A DNA stretch of 64,000 bases from Spirochaetia bacterium (GTDB lineage Bacteria; Spirochaetota; UBA4802; UBA5550), in assembly GCA_009885955.1 (NCBI GenBank), contig VFJS01000001.1, positions 16,197-80,196 of the forward strand, in the 5' to 3' direction. Of the stretch, positions 52,737 through 60,716 are shown one piece after another (positions within the stretch are counted from its first letter, which is position 1; the number at the start of each line of letters is the position of its first letter). The position numbers were made by a program, and so were the translations under genes. The notes under the pieces are model-generated. The model ran no database searches and had not been told where the DNA came from. It saw nothing but the letters and a program-made list of their open reading frames with translations.

Positions 52737-54965
52737 GTGATAAAGACGATCATGGTAATCGGCGGAGGCCTTCTTCAATTGCCGGTAATTCAAAAAGCCA
52801 AAAAACTCGGTTACCAGGTGGTTGTCACAGATTATAATCCCAATACCCTCGGGATGAGGGAGGCTGATATTCCCATTCTCATGAGCACCAAGGACATTGA
52901 AGGATCAGTCAGGGCGGCGAAGGCACAGAATGAAATAACCCCCATAAGCGGAGTATTGACCGTGGGAACCGATGCGTCCATGACAGTTGCTGCCGTGGCA
53001 AATACCCTTAATCTTCCGGGCATAAAGTTCGAAGATGCTGAAGCCGCAACGAACAAGATAAAAATGAGGATGCGTTTCAAGGAACACGGTGTCCCCTGCC
53101 CCTCCTTTCTTCCGGTATGGTCCCTGTCCGATGCTAAAAAAGCATGCAAAATATTGAAGTTTCCTGTAGTTATAAAGCCCTCGGACAATATGGGTGCCAG
53201 AGGTGTTGTCCGCATTGATAATTCAAACCAGATCTCCGACGCATTCCAATTCGCAAAAAAAGCGTCCCCCAGCGGTGAAATACTCATAGAAGAGTTCATG
53301 GAGGGCCCGGAACTTTCCATCGATGCGATTATCTATAATAATGAAATAACCTTCACAGGAATAGCAGACAGGATAATAGCCCTGCCGCCATACTTTATTG
53401 AGACCGGGCACACCATGCCTTCAAATCTTCCTGACAAACTAATTAATGAAGCCTGCAAGGTGATGAAGATGGGCATAAAAGCCCTGGGTATAAATTTAGG
53501 CGCGGCCAAAGGGGACATCAAGATTACAAAAAACGGAGCTATGATTGGAGAGCTTGCTGCCAGGCTTTCCGGCGGGTTCATGTCCGCTTATACATATCCC
53601 TTATCGACAGGAGTGGACCTGATGAAAACGGTAATTGAAATTTCCCAGGGCCTTGAGCCCGGTAACCTTGAACCTGTCATAAACAGGGTTGCCATTGAAA
53701 GGGCGATCATTACGAGACCCGGAATTGTCAAAAAAATCAAGGGCCTGGAGGATGCCCTGAAGGTGCCCGGCATTGAGCACATTTTTATCAATGTACGTGA
53801 AGGAGAAAAAGTAGACATCCCCAGATCCAATGTGGAAAAGGCCGGGCATATCATTGCCGTTGGAGAGTCCCTGACAAAAGCAGAAGAGAGTTATACGAAA
53901 TGCATGGAAATTCTCACCATTGAGATCATCGAAGAGCCGGTCCTCTCAATGGATGTTATAAACCTTTCGGCAAGAGAGAAATTTAAAAAAATATGCTATG
54001 TCTGCAAGGTTTGCGATGGGAGGGATTGCCCTACTGGTATTCCAGGCATGGGTGGTGTCGGTACCGGCGCGTCATTCAGAAGGAATATAGAATCACTGCA
54101 GAAATACAAGATAAATACAACGCTCATACACAATGTCATAGATCCCGACACTTCGTCGGCATTCCTGGGCCATAAACTCTCCCTGCCGGTAATGGCCGCC
54201 CCCATCACCGGAACTGTCACGAACATGGGCAGCGCCATAGATGAACTGGAGTACAATCGGAAAGTAATAAAAGGGTGCCTCGACGCCGGAACCATTGCCT
54301 TCATAGGAGACGGAGCAACACCGGATAAATATAAAATAGCCCTGAAGGCCATCTCGGAATTCGGGGGAATGGGCGTACCTATCTTCAAGCCGAGAACTGA
54401 CAATGATGAAATAATGATGAGGATACATGCTGCCGAAGAGGCAGGGGTCCTGGCAGTGGGGATCGACATTGATGCGGCTGTTCTCAAGACCATGGCAATG
54501 AAAAACCAATCCGTAGGCCCCAAGAGCGTTCAAGATCTCAGGAAAATTATTTCGTCGACCAGGCTCCCCTTTATTTTAAAAGGCATCATGAATATAAGGG
54601 ATGCTGCCATGGCTGTTGAAGCCGGTGCGGCGGCAATAGTAGTCTCCAATCATGGCGGGAGGGTGCTCGATGAAATGCCGGGCGGAATGGATGTCCTGGA
54701 AGGGATCGTCAAAGAAGTTCATGGGAAAATTTCGATACTCATTGACGGCGGATTCAGGACAGGGGTGGATATATTAAAAGCCATTGCAGTGGGGGCGGAT
54801 CAGGTTTTAATCGGAAGGCCGATAGCAATTGCCACTGTGGGTATGGGAGCAGAAGGTGTGGCTTTTTATATAAACAATTTAAAGAACGACCTGGAAAAAG
54901 CGATGATACTGACAGGTTCAGCCAGCGTGAATACTATTTCGAGGGATATAATTTTCAAGGTATAG
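52737..54965 (+). CDS. ATP-grasp ligase fused to FMN-dependent alpha-hydroxy-acid-dehydrogenase-type domain with Cys cluster
   Basis: The 742-residue protein has an N-terminal ATP-grasp module (residues 1 to about 395): IMVIGGGLLQLPVIQKAKKLGYQVVVTDYN, FPVVIKPSDNMGARGVVRI, EILIEEFMEGPELSIDAI, GDIKITKNGAMIGELAARLSGGF. A link at about 417-432 has four Cys (Cys420, Cys423, Cys426, Cys431), in a C-x2-C-x2-C-x4-CP pattern suggesting a metal cluster. The C-terminal domain is an FMN TIM barrel (PGMGGVGTGASF, VMAAPITG, DIDA, LPFILKGI, VVSNHGGRVLD with His639, IDGGFRTG, GRP). Stand-alone FMN proteins with the same Cys prefix exist in anaerobes. A fusion with an ATP-grasp domain appears unusual. Substrate unknown. 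GTG start with GGGAGCGGAG upstream. Confidence 0.82.
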   Translation: MIKTIMVIGGGLLQLPVIQKAKKLGYQVVVTDYNPNTLGMREADIPILMSTKDIEGSVRAAKAQNEITPISGVLTVGTDASMTVAAVANTLNLPGIKFEDAEAATNKIKMRMRFKEHGVPCPSFLPVWSLSDAKKACKILKFPVVIKPSDNMGARGVVRIDNSNQISDAFQFAKKASPSGEILIEEFMEGPELSIDAIIYNNEITFTGIADRIIALPPYFIETGHTMPSNLPDKLINEACKVMKMGIKALGINLGAAKGDIKITKNGAMIGELAARLSGGFMSAYTYPLSTGVDLMKTVIEISQGLEPGNLEPVINRVAIERAIITRPGIVKKIKGLEDALKVPGIEHIFINVREGEKVDIPRSNVEKAGHIIAVGESLTKAEESYTKCMEILTIEIIEEPVLSMDVINLSAREKFKKICYVCKVCDGRDCPTGIPGMGGVGTGASFRRNIESLQKYKINTTLIHNVIDPDTSSAFLGHKLSLPVMAAPITGTVTNMGSAIDELEYNRKVIKGCLDAGTIAFIGDGATPDKYKIALKAISEFGGMGVPIFKPRTDNDEIMMRIHAAEEAGVLAVGIDIDAAVLKTMAMKNQSVGPKSVQDLRKIISSTRLPFILKGIMNIRDAAMAVEAGAAAIVVSNHGGRVLDEMPGGMDVLEGIVKEVHGKISILIDGGFRTGVDILKAIAVGADQVLIGRPIAIATVGMGAEGVAFYINNLKNDLEKAMILTGSASVNTISRDIIFKV

Positions 54966-55012
54966 CCGGAACTATAACGCATAACCGTGATCCATGACAA
55001 GATAATCCCCTT

Positions 55013-55633
55013 TTAATACTTTCTGAAAACTCCTGAAAGGATTCCCAGTATTACCACATTGTCAGTTACAATTGGCTTAAAGTCATCATTTTCCGGAATT
55101 AGATGAATTTTAGATCCGGTAAGCTTGAATTTTTTCAATGTAGCCTCATCATCAAGCATGGCTGCAACAATGTCTCCATTATTTGCCGTCTCCTGCTTTC
55201 TGATTATCGCCATATCTCCATCCATAATCCCTGCATTAATCATGGAATCACCCCTGACATTCAGGACAAAATGCTGGCCGGATTTGAAGTAATTTTTTGG
55301 AAAACTGAGGTACTCTTCAATGTTCTCTTCGGCAAGCAGGGGCGTTCCTGCGGCGATACGCCCAACTACCGGTATCATCACAGCATCAATTGGGATACAT
55401 CCATCCTGGGCAATAATATTGATTGCCCTGGATTTATTTTTATCAGTGCGGATAAAACCTTTTTTCTCAATGGCCTTTATGTGGTCATAGGCCCCTTTTA
55501 CTGTAATCCCGAACCTGTCGCCGATCTCCCGTACCGTGGGTGGATATCCTGTTGTCTGAATGCTTTCCTTGATGAATTCGAATATATCATCCTGCTTCAC
55601 AGTAAGCTTTTTCTCTGTGATCTTTTTCACCAT
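55013..55633 (-). CDS. lexA: LexA repressor
   Basis: The 206-residue protein has an N-terminal winged helix (KLTVKQDDIFEFIKESIQTTGYPPTVREIGDRFG, residues 10-42) and a self-cleaving C-terminal domain: VVGRIAAGTPLLAEENIEEYL with the Ala95-Gly96 scissile pair, VRGDSMINAGI with Ser130, and DEATLKKF with Lys167. It controls the SOS response. The protein lies convergent to the ATP-grasp fusion gene. I did not find an obvious palindromic LexA box in its own upstream 200 bases, so the operator is likely different from E. coli or B. subtilis boxes. Confidence 0.95.
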   Translation of the reverse strand: MVKKITEKKLTVKQDDIFEFIKESIQTTGYPPTVREIGDRFGITVKGAYDHIKAIEKKGFIRTDKNKSRAINIIAQDGCIPIDAVMIPVVGRIAAGTPLLAEENIEEYLSFPKNYFKSGQHFVLNVRGDSMINAGIMDGDMAIIRKQETANNGDIVAAMLDDEATLKKFKLTGSKIHLIPENDDFKPIVTDNVVILGILSGVFRKY

Positions 55634-55658
55634 GATATCCGCTCCATTAAATAAAATA

Positions 55659-55694
55659 AGGGAACCTCAAATAAAAAAATCAGCCGGTTCCTTT
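55659..55694 (-). promoter_or_regulatory. imperfect inverted repeat in the lexA leader
   Basis: AAGGGAACC at about 55659-55667 is repeated in inverse as GGTTCCTTT at about 55686-55694, with one base bulged. It lies between the lexA start and the proposed lexA promoter, so it may be the operator or form a leader hairpin. It is not a known LexA box. Low confidence. Confidence 0.3.
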
Positions 55695-55816
55695 GAATGC
55701 ACAAATAACAGAATAAATTAGAATAAACACCCGAAATCTCCGTTAATATGGAAATTAAGAAAATTGCAAAAATTCTAATATTTAAAACTGCTTATATGAC
55801 AAACAAGCTAAACATA

Positions 55817-55845
55817 ATAATAGCATACAGGAGTTAGGATGTCAA
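55817..55845 (-). promoter_or_regulatory. candidate lexA promoter
   Basis: On the minus strand TTGACA (55845-55840) is followed after 17 bases by TATTAT (55822-55817). It would produce a leader of about 180 bases to the lexA ATG at 55633. The -35 overlaps the start of the leader ORF on the other strand. Support is sequence similarity only. Confidence 0.4.
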
Positions 55846-55898
55846 GTAAAAAAATTTATTGCTTGAAATTATTTTTAAAAAAAATTTTATACCTATAA
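55839..55898 (+). CDS. possible 19-residue leader peptide upstream of the DnaJ-domain gene
   Basis: ATG at 55839 opens a 19-codon frame (starts MSSKKIYCLKLFLKK) that ends with TAA at 55896-55898, sharing its last A with the ATG of the next gene (TAATG). A good ribosome site, AGGAG at 55829-55833, is five bases upstream of this ATG. The next gene itself has no evident ribosome site. This suggests translational coupling, but no peptide function is known. Confidence 0.35.
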   Translation: MSSKKIYCLKLFLKKILYL

Positions 55899-56803
55899 TG
55901 GATATAAATCAATCCTACAAAACGCTCAATGTCCCGGAATCGGCAACTAACGAAGCTGTTTCGCGCGCATTCAAGCAGCTCGCTCATAAATTACATCCTG
56001 ATAAAAATCGTGACAGGATTGATTGGGCAAATGAAATGATGACCGGCCTCAATGTAGCATATTCAAATATCATGAGCTACAGGTTTCAGATGGAAAAGGT
56101 GGAGGCCGAATCTGTAATCAATAAAAACAACGGGCCGCCACCTGTAAAGAATAAAACAAAAAAAGAGACCCCGGGAAAGGACAGGCAGCGACCGGAAAAA
56201 AAAAGGGATCGCGATCCGGGGCCCTATGATTATTATGCCGATGTTGACAACGATGAATATCTCATAAGCAGATTTTCAAAGTTAAAGGATACGGCGAACG
56301 ATTCTCTTTACAAATTTTTCCAGTACAGCATTAACAATTTTGTTAAAAGGGACAATCCGGTAAACACGGGTATTTTCAATAGGGTGGTCCTGAACCTCCG
56401 GCAGTCCTATCATGCAATTAAAAAAATGATTGATGAGACTGATAATCCGGAACTCAGAGAACATTTCGATGTCTTTTCCAGGATGATATTCGATTTCTAC
56501 AGGGCATCTGAGTGCCTTAATATCATTGATTCCTACATGAACCCCTTGGATGTGGATGCCTTCAGGCTGTACAAGTATGGAGATGAAGCGCTTCACAAGG
56601 CCCACCGGGAAATATTTTACGACAGGCACAACCGGGGATCTTTCAGGCATAGTATCGCGGACTCAAACCTTGTGGAAGGGATCAGGATATTCAGGATAAC
56701 CATGAGCGGGTACCCGAAATCTTCATGGATTGTTGAGACCAGGATCAAGCTGGAGTATGCAATTTCCCTGAAACGGTACCTGGACCTTTTTTTCAATGAG
56801 TAA
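55898..56803 (+). CDS. J-domain (DnaJ-like) protein
   Basis: The 301-residue protein has a J domain at residues about 3-75: INQSYKTLNVPESATNEAVSRAFKQLAHKLHPDKNR, with the His-Pro-Asp tripeptide (HPD). A charged linker follows (EKKRDRDPGPYD, residues about 95-120) and then a mainly helical domain of about 180 residues I do not recognise. It lacks the G/F and zinc-finger regions of full DnaJ, so it is a type III J protein that would stimulate an Hsp70 for a special client. The ATG at 55898 overlaps the leader stop. Confidence 0.82.
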   Translation: MDINQSYKTLNVPESATNEAVSRAFKQLAHKLHPDKNRDRIDWANEMMTGLNVAYSNIMSYRFQMEKVEAESVINKNNGPPPVKNKTKKETPGKDRQRPEKKRDRDPGPYDYYADVDNDEYLISRFSKLKDTANDSLYKFFQYSINNFVKRDNPVNTGIFNRVVLNLRQSYHAIKKMIDETDNPELREHFDVFSRMIFDFYRASECLNIIDSYMNPLDVDAFRLYKYGDEALHKAHREIFYDRHNRGSFRHSIADSNLVEGIRIFRITMSGYPKSSWIVETRIKLEYAISLKRYLDLFFNE

Positions 56804-56979
56804 TGCGGCCATTATTATATATATTTTTTAACAATTCCTTTTTGATATTGTCATATAGTAAGGATGATGATTTTTTTCGGATGAAATTATATTTGAAACC
56901 AGGAAAATGAAAAGCTGATGAATGGAATTATTTTTTTTGTAAATTTTAATATTCAATATGATATGGAAAAGAGGATATC

Positions 56980-57219
56980 ATGGTAAAAAAAATAAAATAT
57001 AAGGTCCACATGAAGGGTCTCACCGTGGATGTAACAGCTGAATCCCTTGACGAGGCGCAGAAAATGGCCCGGGAAAAGGCTGAGAAAAAGAAAAAGGACA
57101 GCAGGATTCTCTGGGTTGAGCCTGAAGGTGAAGGGAAAATTCTATACTGCTCTGTATGCAACATAAAGTCCATACAGCCCGATTCTAAAGAAGGCACCTG
57201 TTACGACTGCACGCAGTGA
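56980..57219 (+). CDS. small zinc-ribbon-like hypothetical protein
   Basis: The 79-residue protein starts with a basic KKIKYKVHMKGLTVDVTAESLDEAQKMAREKAEKKK and ends with CSVCNIKSIQPDSKEGTCYDC, two CxxC pairs 14 residues apart that could bind zinc. The first half looks like a small alpha-beta domain rich in Lys. AGAGGAT is just before the ATG. Function unknown. It is isolated between two gaps. Confidence 0.55.
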   Translation: MVKKIKYKVHMKGLTVDVTAESLDEAQKMAREKAEKKKKDSRILWVEPEGEGKILYCSVCNIKSIQPDSKEGTCYDCTQ

Positions 57220-57235
57220 AGTTGCGCGCATACTG

Positions 57236-57335
57236 CACCGTCTGACTTCACTCACTTCGACAAGCTCAGTACATCGCCCGGCCCGGCGGGCGCTTTCTGG
57301 ACATCGTGCCCGCGCTCGCGAGCATGCACGATGGT
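57236..57335. repeat. GC-rich nested-hairpin island
   Basis: This stretch is much richer in GC than its surroundings. It has CTTCGACAAGCTCAGT (57255-57270), then the dyad CGCCCG/CGGGCG (57275-57292), and the nested dyad CATCGTGC (57302-57309) with GCACGATG (57326-57333), which encloses the perfect palindrome GCTCGCGAGC (57314-57323). The CTTCGACAAGCTCAG word is seen in dispersed intergenic repeats of other bacteria. It may be a REP-like element different from that at 40091. Confidence 0.5.
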
Positions 57336-57403
57336 TGAAGAGTTTAAATTATCCTTTGTTTATGGTCACAATCCATTTTAATTTATCACTGTCATTTTTA
57401 TTA

Positions 57404-57432
57404 TTGACTTGCAGAATTACATGGGATTTTAT
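57404..57432 (+). promoter_or_regulatory. candidate promoter of the sensor-kinase gene
   Basis: TTGACT (57404-57409) is followed after 17 bases by TTTTAT (57427-57432). The second hexamer matches four of six positions, so confidence is low. The start codon is at 57489. The GC-rich hairpin island lies upstream. Confidence 0.35.
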
Positions 57433-57488
57433 TCACAAACATTCAATTATCAGGCTCCGGAATTGCTGGAAAGTATGCATTAAATTCA

Positions 57489-59372
57489 ATGAAAAAATAT
57501 TATTTATTCCTATCTGCAGGTTTAATCATTTCTGTTTCACTCCTATTGAACTGTTCAAGCACAAATAATGAAATTCCCTCTGCCGTGAAAGGTGAAATTG
57601 ACCTTTTAAAATGGAATTTTGAAAAAAAAACAATACAGCTGGATGGTGAATGGGAATTGGTATGGGGCAAATTGGTGCCGCCGGAGGAAATGCGCAATAA
57701 AAACATAGAGCATGATAGATGTTTCATTAAAATTCCGGGAAAATGGAACGGGTTGGATTGTAACGGAAAAATATTATCCGGGACCGGTTTTGCCACTTTT
57801 TCTTTAAATATCAAAATACCAGAACCATTAAATCATTATGCCTTGAAAATTCAGGAAATATCCACTGCATACAGGTTATGGATTGACGGAAAATTAATTG
57901 CCAATATCGGCACGGTTCACAGCGACAGTAAAAAGGGTGAACCCAGATATATCCCGATTGTTGTTTCATTTATTCCGGATAAAGAGAATATTCACCTGGT
58001 AATGCAGGTGTCAAATTTTCATGATAACGATGGGGGAATACTCTATGGAATAAAACTTGGGCATGAAGAGAAAATTTTTTCTGACAAATTACTCTCCCTC
58101 TCATTTGATATTTTAAATTTCAGCATACTCTTCATCATGGGTCTATTTCACCTGATGCTTTACCGGTTCAGGAAAAAAGAACTTTCATCACTCTATTTTG
58201 CCCTGTTTTCCATTATCATTGCCGTAAGGACGATAGTAACCGGTGAAAGATTCATTAATATCCTTTTCCCCGATTTTCCATGGTCCGCATCTGTTAAAAT
58301 CGAGCAGATTGCCATGTGTATAGGGATACCTGCAATAATGACCTTTTTTCTCTACCTCTATCCCAAGGAGGTATCAAAAAAAATAGTAAGACTGCAGCAG
58401 ATTATCGGCCTGGCAGCTACACTGTTTTTTATCGTAACCCCCTTTTCCATCGGTTCAAATTTAATAGAACCCTACGAGATCCTGCTTATCGCAGCTGCAC
58501 TCTACCTTTCATACGTATTGGTCATTGCAATAATTAACAGGAGGGAGGGCTCAATATATATAGCCATAGGAGGGTTTGCCATTATCATTGCAGCAATCAA
58601 TGACGCTCTCAATGATTTTAATATCATCTATACAGGAAATTTTATCATGGTGGGGCAGCTGATCTTCATCTTATCCATGACATTTGTACTTCTGAAAAGA
58701 TTTTCCGGTTCATTCAACCGTATTGAGACACTGTCTGACAGGTTAAAGGAACTGGATATTATCAAAGACAAGCTGCTCAGGAAGTACGAAGAGTCGATGA
58801 TGAACATATTACAGGAAAGGTTAAATCCCCACTTTCTTTTTAATGGAATTCACGCCATACAATCAATAATGCACAAAGATGTGAGGGAAGCCGATGATGC
58901 CATTATCGTCCTTGCTGATATATACAGGTTCCTGATGGACAAGAGTTTCAATACCATGATTGACTTTGATGAGGAGTGGGAATTTGTGAAGAATTTTCTG
59001 ATTTTTGAAAAAATCCGATATGGAGCAAACTTTTCATACCAGATCAATAAAACCGGTGATTTTAAAAATATACAAATCCCACCCCTTACCATTCAGCCGC
59101 TGGTTGAAAATTCCATTAAGCACGGGATTCGTAAAAAAAGCGGTACAGGGAATATCAGGATTAATGCTGATATAACATTGAACGAAGTTATTATAGCCAT
59201 CATAGACAATGGGGCCGGGATACATGATGAAAATGTCTACTCAAAAACTATCGGCAAGATAAGGGACCGCTTGAAATTTCATTTTGAAAAATCGGAGATT
59301 GAAATTATCAATCTCTGGGACGGTGGGGCAAGGTCGGTTGTGAGATTTACTGTTGCCGATAATCCTGAATGA
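57489..59372 (+). CDS. 7TM-DISM-type sensor fused to a LytS-type histidine kinase
   Basis: The 627-residue protein has a lipoprotein-like signal (LLLNC, Cys22), then a beta-rich periplasmic domain to about 190 (7TMR-DISMED2-like, LDGEWELVWGKL and GFATFSLNIKIP), about seven membrane helices (190-400), a short coiled coil, and a LytS/YehU-type kinase: NPHFLFN at about 445-451, the phosphoacceptor His region, PPLTIQPLVENSIKHGI (N box, about 532-548) and DNGAGI (G1 box). The partner response regulator is not adjacent, so it is orphan in this window. It could sense cell-envelope ligands. ATG at 57489. Confidence 0.85.
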   Translation: MKKYYLFLSAGLIISVSLLLNCSSTNNEIPSAVKGEIDLLKWNFEKKTIQLDGEWELVWGKLVPPEEMRNKNIEHDRCFIKIPGKWNGLDCNGKILSGTGFATFSLNIKIPEPLNHYALKIQEISTAYRLWIDGKLIANIGTVHSDSKKGEPRYIPIVVSFIPDKENIHLVMQVSNFHDNDGGILYGIKLGHEEKIFSDKLLSLSFDILNFSILFIMGLFHLMLYRFRKKELSSLYFALFSIIIAVRTIVTGERFINILFPDFPWSASVKIEQIAMCIGIPAIMTFFLYLYPKEVSKKIVRLQQIIGLAATLFFIVTPFSIGSNLIEPYEILLIAAALYLSYVLVIAIINRREGSIYIAIGGFAIIIAAINDALNDFNIIYTGNFIMVGQLIFILSMTFVLLKRFSGSFNRIETLSDRLKELDIIKDKLLRKYEESMMNILQERLNPHFLFNGIHAIQSIMHKDVREADDAIIVLADIYRFLMDKSFNTMIDFDEEWEFVKNFLIFEKIRYGANFSYQINKTGDFKNIQIPPLTIQPLVENSIKHGIRKKSGTGNIRINADITLNEVIIAIIDNGAGIHDENVYSKTIGKIRDRLKFHFEKSEIEIINLWDGGARSVVRFTVADNPE

Positions 59373-59389
59373 GCAACCCTGTAACCCTA

Positions 59390-60469
59390 TCAGACATTAA
59401 ATCTAAAGTAGATAACGTCGCCGTCATTAATAATATAATCCTTACCCATGAGAAGTATCTTTCCTGCTTTCTTCAGATTGTCTTCACTGCCATACTCAAC
59501 AAGTTCTTCCAGTTTAATAATCTCGGCCCGGATGAACCCGCGCTGGATATCAGAATGGATTGTACCGCCGGCCTCGGGCGCGCTTGATGATTTCCGTATG
59601 AGCCACTGCCTGACCTCTTTTTCTCCGGCAGTAAAAAAAGTGATGAGCCCCAGTGTCTTCATCGCCAGCCTTGAGAGAATGGCAAGGGCCGATTCGTGTA
59701 TGCCGATCTCTGCCATGAACTCCCTTTTTTCATCCTCAGAGTCGAGCATGAGAATTTCAGATTCCACTTTTGCCGACACCTGCATCACATCGATCCCATG
59801 GCTGGAATAATCTTTTACTATCCTGTCCAGGAGCACGGTGCCGGTAATATCTTTCTCATCCATGTTCAGGACAATGAGCAATTTTTTCCTGGATATAAAC
59901 GGGTATCCCGATACCGATTTCTCCTCCTCCTGGCTAACATCAAGTGTCCTGAGCGGGAGGTCCTTTTCCAGGTGTTCCTTGAACAGGGTCAGAATTTTTT
60001 TCTCGTGCTCATAGGTCCTGTCATCCTTTTTCTTATTCAGGCTGTCCTTTTTGATCTTCTCAAACCTTTTTTCAATAAATACCAGGTCATGAAGAATGAG
60101 TTCGGAATTAACTGTTTCAATGTCTCTTACCGGATTTACTGAACCGCTCACATGGTAAACCGACTCATCCCGGAATGCCCGAATTATATGGCACAGGGCA
60201 TCCATATCGGCTATATCTGCGAATATTTTTCCGTCCTTCAAAGTGGCGCTGTCAAGCCTGGGGAACAACTGGATATCTATTTTAGCAGGGACCTCGCTTC
60301 TGGTTTTGTAAATTTCAACAAGTTTTCTAAACCTCTCATCCCTGACTTCAGCCTGTCCGGAAACGGGCTTTGCCGATGAATAGAGTTCTGCGGGCACTTT
60401 GTTTCCTGTAAGCAGCTCAAAAAGGCTTTTCTTCCCTGTCTGGGGAAGGCCGATAATTCCAAGTTTCAT
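59390..60469 (-). CDS. YchF/OLA1-like P-loop protein lacking the canonical G3 (switch) motif
   Basis: The 359-residue protein has MKLGIIGLPQTGKKSLFELL (Walker A at residues 7-15), then VPAKIDIQLFPRLDSATLKDGKIFADIADMDALCHIIRAF, where the DxAGLVKGAS loop of YchF is lost. HVSGSVNPVRDIETVNSELILHDL and the NMDE G4 motif are kept. The end (LGLITFFTAGEKEVRQWLIRKSS and AEIIKLEELVEYG) fits the TGS domain. YchF proteins bind ATP and ribosomes. The altered switch suggests weak or no hydrolysis. Another normal YchF may exist elsewhere in the genome. GGAG six bases before the ATG. Confidence 0.85.
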   Translation of the reverse strand: MKLGIIGLPQTGKKSLFELLTGNKVPAELYSSAKPVSGQAEVRDERFRKLVEIYKTRSEVPAKIDIQLFPRLDSATLKDGKIFADIADMDALCHIIRAFRDESVYHVSGSVNPVRDIETVNSELILHDLVFIEKRFEKIKKDSLNKKKDDRTYEHEKKILTLFKEHLEKDLPLRTLDVSQEEEKSVSGYPFISRKKLLIVLNMDEKDITGTVLLDRIVKDYSSHGIDVMQVSAKVESEILMLDSEDEKREFMAEIGIHESALAILSRLAMKTLGLITFFTAGEKEVRQWLIRKSSSAPEAGGTIHSDIQRGFIRAEIIKLEELVEYGSEDNLKKAGKILLMGKDYIINDGDVIYFRFNV

Positions 60470-60716
60470 TAAATCTCCACAAAAAATTATTTATAATACA
60501 ATGTACTCTATTCATAAAGAACCTGCTTTTTTGGCAAGAAAATTATAAAAATTAAGCTGGATAAAAGGGATAGTGAAAAAAAATCGATCAGTAACATGAT
60601 AGAGAACCTCTGACCCCGCAACTTCACTGCATGGGAAGTTCAGATTAATGGTTGACACAGCACATGATACATTAAAACTATTCAGTTAAAATAATTTATG
60701 ATTCCAGGGATAAACT

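Noticed and set aside
53996..54533. Long minus-strand frames inside the ATP-grasp/FMN fusion gene
   Set aside because: They are antisense to a protein with well-conserved FMN-domain motifs.
57214..60629. A 14-base inverted match (CGCAACTTCACTGC and GCAGTGAAGTTGCG)
   Set aside because: In 64 kb, several 14-base inverted matches are expected by chance. Flanking bases do not match, so no repeat is claimed.
60652..60680. TTGACA at 60652 as the lysA promoter
   Set aside because: No acceptable -10 hexamer occurs 16-18 bases downstream, so the match to the -35 consensus alone is not enough.
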